Shown: piece by piece, positions 7,175 through 11,513 of the stretch
Layout: each line of letters begins with the position of its first letter
How positions within the stretch are numbered: the stretch's first letter is position 1
Assembly (NCBI GenBank): GCA_900128395.1
Contig: LT649924.1
Span: forward strand, 1-11,513
Length of the DNA stretch: 11,513 nt
From: Stramenopiles sp. TOSAG23-2
Lineage: Eukaryota > Sar
Direction of reading: 5' to 3'
Notes under the pieces: generated by a model
Told to the model about the DNA's origin: nothing
The model's input: only the letters and a program-made list of their open reading frames with translations
Databases searched by the model: none
Position numbers and translations under genes: made by a program

Positions 7175-7182
7175 TATAAAGA
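7175..7182 (+). promoter_or_regulatory. Candidate TATA box of the Ser/Pro-rich gene
   Basis: TATAAAGA begins 52 bp before the ATG at 7227, the same spacing as in the GH27 gene. Initiation about 30 bp downstream would skip the short upstream ORF at 7191-7220, which otherwise sits in the leader. Confidence 0.4.
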
Positions 7183-7226
7183 AATACACGATGTACGGGA
7201 TATTTATGATGATCATATGATCAATA

Positions 7227-7751
7227 ATGAAACGAATGATCCCTATATACAAAAACGATAATAACAATAAAATGTCCAAGTCTTACCATCCTCCATCACC
7301 TGGAAAACTTAATTTACCAGATAAAAAAGGTTTTATGTCGTTACCAGCACCACCACCAATACCTCATATCATAACAAGTCCTTTATCCTCCCCAACCTCG
7401 TCAACATCGTCTTTTATTAGAAGCCCTTCAACATTGTACATTCGAAGAAGGCCAACAGAAACAGAGTCTGCGAAAAAATTATTACCATTGGAATGTTATG
7501 CTGTATGTCCCACGTTTACAAATACACCTATGATGAGGAATAATACTGGAGAAGCATTGATAGAACAATCAAAACAACAAGGTATAATTGCACCTAGTAC
7601 TGCTATAAGTGACGGAATGTTGTATTTAATTGATAATGAATCTAAAAATGGTAGTGTAATGCGATTTGATACTGAAAATAATGAAACAATTGCATCAATT
7701 GTACAATTTAGAAGATCCCCACCATTGCCAGCATTTTCAAGTAAAATGTAA
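7227..7751 (+). CDS. Unrecognised Ser/Pro-rich protein, 174 residues
   Basis: I do not recognise a family. Residues 1-75 look disordered and are rich in Pro, Ser, Thr and Asn, with an APPPIP stretch (41-46) and several Ser-Pro dipeptides (S24, S51, S55, S66, and S164 near the end) that could be proline-directed kinase or SH3/WW-type binding sites. An Arg-rich patch YIRRRP lies at 71-76. Residues about 85-163 look more ordered (LECYAVCPTF, two cysteines at 90 and 94, then ISDGMLYLIDNESKNGSVMRF) and may form a small beta-rich domain. No signal peptide or membrane helix is seen, so it is probably intracellular. ATG 7227 follows an in-frame stop at 7218 and has A at -3; ATG 7272 (Met16) is an alternative start. 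The length of the open frame and neighbour-like codon choice favour a real gene, but a spliced upstream exon cannot be excluded. Confidence 0.6.
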   Translation: MKRMIPIYKNDNNNKMSKSYHPPSPGKLNLPDKKGFMSLPAPPPIPHIITSPLSSPTSSTSSFIRSPSTLYIRRRPTETESAKKLLPLECYAVCPTFTNTPMMRNNTGEALIEQSKQQGIIAPSTAISDGMLYLIDNESKNGSVMRFDTENNETIASIVQFRRSPPLPAFSSKM

Positions 7752-8000
7752 AAAAAAATTAAATTGTTGTAAGTATACATATGATACATATGTTCATCAT
7801 TTATCCCCCACATGACATACATTATATGTTGTATATCCACGCGGTAGAACTTGAATCGTTCCTGTTATTAATACTTGTTCCACATGATGTCTTGTAAAAT
7901 TTGTTAGTATATGTTTTTTAACATGAAAGTAAGTTGTACATGTACGCATTGTGCATAGCAAACTATATTCTTGAGACGTTCTAAAACCGCAAAATTAATT

Positions 8001-8086
8001 GCCGATATTGGTGTGATAGCAGTATCGGGGTAGGGTTTCGTGCGTTTTTAGTCGCATTTCACTTCTAAAGCGCCCCGTCCTTACCC
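8001..8086. other. Candidate structured non-coding RNA, two adjacent hairpins
   Basis: I counted 44 G+C in 86 bases (about 51%), against strongly AT-rich flanks. Read on the plus strand, CCGATATTG (8002-8010) pairs with CAGTATCGG (8020-8028), giving nine pairs with one G-U and a 9-nt loop. Next to it GGGTAGGG (8028-8035) pairs with CCTTACCC (8079-8086), eight pairs with one G-U, and encloses a small TGCG/CGCA hairpin (8041-8056). ACA follows two bases after the second stem (8088-8090), which recalls the tail of an H/ACA snoRNA hairpin, but no hinge box is evident. The strand and family are unknown. It could also be a 3'-UTR structure. Confidence 0.3.
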
Positions 8087-8294
8087 AACATTTCATCATA
8101 TACTGAAAAATATGATGTTCTCTCTATATAATATGCAAATCGAATATATACACACTTTTTCTCATAAACTTTTTCAACTTTTTGATTAAATAAAAAACAT
8201 CTTTTACTAACTTTTTTGGGTTATTTATACGGTGTATGATATCTGTGTATGATACAAAGTTCGGTAGAGAGTGTAATAATAAAATATACGCGCT

Positions 8295-8379
8295 CGTAAT
8301 TTTTACGTAGTAAAAAAGTGATTCGTAAAATTTTACAAATTCTTAATCATTTAAAATACGAGTATTTCGTACTTCGTAC
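8295..8379. repeat. Cluster of CGTA-containing inverted and direct repeats
   Basis: CGTAA (8295-8299) is inverted as TTACG (8303-8307), and TTACGTAGTAAA follows at 8303-8314. Next come the perfect 12-bp palindrome GTAAAATTTTAC (8325-8336) and two tandem copies of TTCGTAC (8366-8379). Together there are five CGTA words in about 85 bp, just downstream of the FG-GAP gene. Function unknown. Confidence 0.5.
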
Positions 8380-8429
8380 ATGATAAAATTATATATGTTC
8401 CTCTCTCTCCCCAATCCCCCCGCAATCTC

Positions 8430-11400
8430 TCAATCAGTAAAATATTTTCTATTATTTACAAGTGGTGCAACTTTCATTAATCGCTTTTTTTCAGCAATTT
8501 TATCACACTGGTTTTTAATGATACCAATAGCTGTACCAACAACCAAAAGAGAAACTAAAACAATCAATGCATATGATGCAAATGTTAATTCATCTGATGT
8601 TACAGGACTTTCTGGTGGAGCCATTGGTCTTAATTGAATAAATTCACTATAATTTCCACCGCCTTGCCAATTCACAGCTTGTATCGTAACATTATATGGA
8701 ATTGAATTAACCAAATTTCTAACACGTATTGATGTTTTTGTATCAGTGGAATTGCCTAAAATAATACCATTGCCATCAAGAAAAACAATCAATAAATAAT
8801 ATAAAATATCACCACCACCATCCCACAATGGCTTATCATAATATACAATAAAACCACTATCTTCCACTGTACTAGTTCTTAAAATTGGACTTCCCGGTAT
8901 TTCAGCTGGCACGACACTATTTGATGCACTAGATAGGTAACTATCACCCGCCCAATTAGTTGCATACATTTTTACACTGTACGATATGCCATTGTCCAAT
9001 CCAACAAATTGAAACTTGGGTTCAACAGAATTGGTTAATATTGTTCCACGTGGTGATAGTATTGCTGTATATAACGTTATTGCTGCACCACCATTCCATG
9101 TTGGAATTGGTGCAGTGACGTCTAATGTTCGATCATCTGGTACAGCAACCAAATTGACCATTTGATTTGGGCGTTGTGCAGGTATAAAAGGTCCATAAAA
9201 AATTGTAGATGGTCCACATCCATATTTTGAACGGGCTGCCATAGATATATAATATGGCTCTCCATTCATCAAGTTAGTCATATTTAATATCAATGTATAA
9301 TTGATATTGTTTTGTTCAACTAAACTTTTTGTGTAATTGTCACATTCATTACACAATGGATTGTTACTATTATAATATCGACGATTATTGATATTTAAAG
9401 TAGATGATTTTGTATTAAAGTGACGCTTCCAACAATTTCCACTTTGTTGGAATTCGCAAGCATTTTGTCCAGTCGTTGCGACATATTCAATTACAGGTTG
9501 ATATGACGTTGTTGTATCAAGCGGTATAATTTCTATTTCTATATATGTATTTACCACATTAAAAGATTTAATGGATTGACTTGATGGGCTAGTTGGTTTG
9601 AAATTAAATAAATCAACCATGCCTGTATTTGCCTTATTATGCTGAACATTATTATTCAACTCCGCTCCGACGACAATCATATTATTGGAAAATTTCAAAG
9701 CACTGCCAAAACGATGATAATCAACCATTGTTGCATTTGAATGTGTAATTTTTTTCATCTTTACATACTGATTTTGTGCTCGATCATATGTATAAATATA
9801 TACACTTCCATTTTTACTAATATCACCAGTTGCACCAATTGCAACATTTTCCCCAAATCTTGAATGGGAAATTGACGCACCAAAATAATTATCTGTATCA
9901 CTTGCTGGTAAAATTATTTTCTGTTTTTCAATCCAAGATGATGACATATATACACGTTCATAATAATATACAGACCCAGGGTTCACACCACCTTTAATAT
10001 TATCATCATGATGTGCACCTATCAATAATTGATCATCATTATTAAGACTTACAGAAAATCCAAAAAAATCATTTGCAGCACCATCGTTTGGTGTAATTTT
10101 ATCTTTCAATACCCATGAAGTATTATTATTTAGCTCGTATATGTAAACACAACCTTGGTTCAGTTTACTTCCAACATTCTCCGCATCCGCGCCAATTACC
10201 ATAGTTTTACCAGATATACTAATGGATTTGCCAAAATGAATCGTAGCAGTTGTTTCATTTACAGTTAACGTTTGAAAATATGTAAATTGTGGATTGGTTG
10301 TATTTGTTATATTTAATTTATAAACATATACAGAGCCTGGAGAAGGTGATTTACCAAGTGATGCAACAGCAAGCCATTGTTGACCATCACTTCCAATTGC
10401 AGATCCGAAAAATTCTTGTTCTATTAATAGCGGGGAATATATTTTCTGATTTTCTATTATATTTATAGATGAAATTTCATTATTATATGTACCATCTGCT
10501 GAAGTTGATTTCAATTCATAATTTACTTTGAAAAAATATACAACACCAGTATTATATTGATTTGTATGGCCTGGTATATCATCATGCGTCGCAGATATGA
10601 AAATATATTCTTTATTAAAAATATGTACAGATGCACCATAATTGTCATTTTGTAATAACGAATCAACACCATTTGGTTTGACGGTATCAACTAATTCCCA
10701 TGTTCCATTTGTAAATGGTTTTCGTATATATAAAGAAGATGCACCACTATTTTGTATTGTATTTGATACACCATCGTTCTTGGCACCAATTAATAACAAT
10801 TCATTTCTTGATCGTATATCGCATCGTTTATGAACATTGCCGTGATTGTTATTATTATTATTACTCTCCTTGGAGTATTGAAAGGAAAAATAGTTGGAAT
10901 TATTATTACTACATAATGATTTTGATGTACAAGGTATGTTTGGTGCGTTAATATATGTATAATAATCTGTATAGTTGATACCATTCCAACAATATACATT
11001 TTCCACATTACTAACTGAACATATTTTATCTATTCTATTCCATTCGCACGATAATCTTTCTGTTGGTATACTGTTCTGTATTAAATTGGTTTTATTTGTT
11101 TCCAAACACATATCAAAACATGATTCTATATTTTTATTTGTTGTAATATTTAATATTATTTTTGAATTGATATTAGTATTCGTATTATTATTATTATTAT
11201 TACTTGAGTACGGGTTCGAAAGAATTCTACAACCTTGCTTGAAACAACTTGATCCACCATATGTTAGTAAATCTACAGCATTGCCAAAATATTCATTGCC
11301 ATATAATGTACCATCAGGTTCAAAACGTGTAGTTGGAAAATCTTGATTATATCTATCTATTATACCTGCTTGACAAGGTAATATTAATATTATGAAGCAA

Positions 11401-11444
11401 TAATAATATAGAAGTGTAGCCGTTAAATAAACAAAAATGGGCAT
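8430..11444 (-). CDS. Type I membrane protein with FG-GAP beta-propeller, cysteine-rich insert and FN3-like domains
   Basis: 1004 residues. A signal peptide (about 1-26, cleavage after CQA) leads into FGNAV (53-57). A cysteine-rich, Asn-rich segment with ten cysteines follows (C67 to C208), including a PAN/apple-like SCFDMCLE stretch (108-115). FG-GAP repeats then run from about 213 to 615, each built as FGxS, a short strand, IGA/VGA, and GSVYxY (repeats start near 217, 268, 345, 404, 460, 520 and 578), enough for a seven-bladed integrin-alpha-like propeller. A cysteine-containing FN3-like domain (about 624-755) and two clearer FN3 domains (about 757-847 and 850-942) follow. One membrane helix (about 954-976) and a 28-residue basic tail (EKKRLMK) end the protein. 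Asn runs at 82-87 and 195-200 come from AAT microsatellites. Role: cell-surface adhesion or recognition, inferred. ATG 11444 gives a full signal peptide and has A at -3; stop TGA. Confidence 0.93.
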   Translation of the reverse strand: MPIFVYLTATLLYYYCFIILILPCQAGIIDRYNQDFPTTRFEPDGTLYGNEYFGNAVDLLTYGGSSCFKQGCRILSNPYSSNNNNNNTNTNINSKIILNITTNKNIESCFDMCLETNKTNLIQNSIPTERLSCEWNRIDKICSVSNVENVYCWNGINYTDYYTYINAPNIPCTSKSLCSNNNSNYFSFQYSKESNNNNNNHGNVHKRCDIRSRNELLLIGAKNDGVSNTIQNSGASSLYIRKPFTNGTWELVDTVKPNGVDSLLQNDNYGASVHIFNKEYIFISATHDDIPGHTNQYNTGVVYFFKVNYELKSTSADGTYNNEISSINIIENQKIYSPLLIEQEFFGSAIGSDGQQWLAVASLGKSPSPGSVYVYKLNITNTTNPQFTYFQTLTVNETTATIHFGKSISISGKTMVIGADAENVGSKLNQGCVYIYELNNNTSWVLKDKITPNDGAANDFFGFSVSLNNDDQLLIGAHHDDNIKGGVNPGSVYYYERVYMSSSWIEKQKIILPASDTDNYFGASISHSRFGENVAIGATGDISKNGSVYIYTYDRAQNQYVKMKKITHSNATMVDYHRFGSALKFSNNMIVVGAELNNNVQHNKANTGMVDLFNFKPTSPSSQSIKSFNVVNTYIEIEIIPLDTTTSYQPVIEYVATTGQNACEFQQSGNCWKRHFNTKSSTLNINNRRYYNSNNPLCNECDNYTKSLVEQNNINYTLILNMTNLMNGEPYYISMAARSKYGCGPSTIFYGPFIPAQRPNQMVNLVAVPDDRTLDVTAPIPTWNGGAAITLYTAILSPRGTILTNSVEPKFQFVGLDNGISYSVKMYATNWAGDSYLSSASNSVVPAEIPGSPILRTSTVEDSGFIVYYDKPLWDGGGDILYYLLIVFLDGNGIILGNSTDTKTSIRVRNLVNSIPYNVTIQAVNWQGGGNYSEFIQLRPMAPPESPVTSDELTFASYALIVLVSLLVVGTAIGIIKNQCDKIAEKKRLMKVAPLVNNRKYFTD

Positions 11445-11482
11445 ATTAAATTAACTGATAATAAAATTTCAACAATAAAAAT

Positions 11483-11491
11483 ATTTTAATA
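11483..11491 (-). promoter_or_regulatory. Candidate TATA-like box of the FG-GAP gene
   Basis: The minus strand reads TATTAAAAT, with its first base 47 bp before the ATG at 11444, the same word as upstream of the CCCH gene. TATAATAC (11493-11500) and TATATATA (11506-11513) are alternatives slightly farther out. Confidence 0.3.
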
Positions 11492-11513
11492 AGTATTATA
11501 CGTGGTATATATA

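Larger units (their letters stand above)
6447..7226. promoter_or_regulatory. Long divergent intergenic region between the CCCH gene and the unknown Ser/Pro-rich gene
   Basis: 780 bp without a convincing gene. It holds pyrimidine-rich CT tracts (6515-6541, 6866-6914 and 7113-7128), a 10-bp palindrome GTTACGTAAC (6714-6723) that contains the bZIP-type site TTACGTAA, and three tandem copies of AAATTGCT (7046-7069). An alternating purine-pyrimidine run (7132-7157) and TATA-like boxes near each gene follow. A 46-codon plus-strand ORF (6799-6939) is the longest small ORF I followed; I do not call it a gene. No tRNA or known RNA is seen. Confidence 0.5.
7752..8429. other. Convergent intergenic region with a structured GC-rich block and a CGTA repeat cluster
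   Basis: 678 bp between two converging stop codons, unusually long for this window. The block 8001-8086 is GC-rich and foldable (separate entry). A 10-bp palindrome GTACATGTAC is at 7936-7945. AATAAA hexamers occur at 8189-8194 and 8278-8283 on the plus strand. From 8295 to 8378 there are five CGTA words in inverted and direct repeats. A CT/C-rich tract (8401-8422) abuts the end of the FG-GAP gene. No convincing protein gene is present. Confidence 0.5.

Noticed and set aside
7840-7865. tRNA-like word near GGTAGAACTTGAATCGTTCC
   Set aside because: No cloverleaf can be drawn and the B-box consensus is absent on both strands.
8019-8028. GCAGTATCG resembling part of U4 snRNA
   Set aside because: The nine-base match is not accompanied by the U4 5' stem-loop, K-turn motifs or an Sm site; it is explained equally well as one arm of the local hairpin.
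10975-11346. Plus-strand 123-codon open frame
   Set aside because: Antisense to the FG-GAP gene's cysteine-rich region; its Leu/Val runs are the complement of AAT-coded Asn tracts.

Overview
This is an 11.5 kb piece of what looks like a nuclear genome from a microbial eukaryote (a protist or microalga). The DNA is AT-rich. Six intact-looking protein genes lie on alternating strands (+ - + - + -). They use the standard genetic code (four TAA and two TGA stops) and none needs an intron. Several proteins carry poly-asparagine runs encoded by AAC/AAT microsatellites. Secreted and membrane proteins are common, intergenic spaces are short, and there is no bacterial operon or ribosome-binding-site architecture. 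All five start codons inside the window have A at -3. The GH27 enzyme and the large surface proteins recall marine algal or stramenopile proteins, but that is memory-based and unchecked, so I do not name a lineage.

Layout. 3-1925 (+): 3' part of a large membrane protein with Pmp-type beta-helix repeats, a C-terminal membrane region and an acidic tail; its 5' end lies outside the window. 2062-4047 (-): a fusion of a RidA/YjgF-type enamine/imine deaminase domain to a SelA-like PLP-dependent enzyme. 4400-5716 (+): a secreted GH27 alpha-galactosidase-type glycoside hydrolase with both catalytic aspartates. 6018-6446 (-): a small protein with three CCCH zinc fingers. 7227-7751 (+): an unrecognised Ser/Pro-rich 174-residue protein. 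8430-11444 (-): a 1004-residue type I membrane protein with FG-GAP beta-propeller repeats, a cysteine-rich insert, FN3-like domains, one membrane helix and a short basic tail.

Spaces between genes. Genes 2/3 and 4/5 are divergent and share 352 bp and 780 bp of upstream DNA. Pairs 1/2, 3/4 and 5/6 are convergent. A TATA-like box lies 47-59 bp before each of the five start codons, which implies very short leaders. The 678 bp between genes 5 and 6 contains a GC-rich block (8001-8086) that folds on paper into two good hairpins and is the best non-coding RNA candidate here. It also holds a dense cluster of CGTA-containing repeats.

No shared pathway links the six genes. The strongest functional hypothesis is inside one gene: the RidA/PLP-enzyme fusion joins a probable enamine/imine-producing lyase to the domain that would hydrolyse its reactive product. 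Two genes (1 and 6) encode large cell-surface proteins that could act in adhesion or sensing. I found no mobile element, CRISPR array, rRNA or tRNA.
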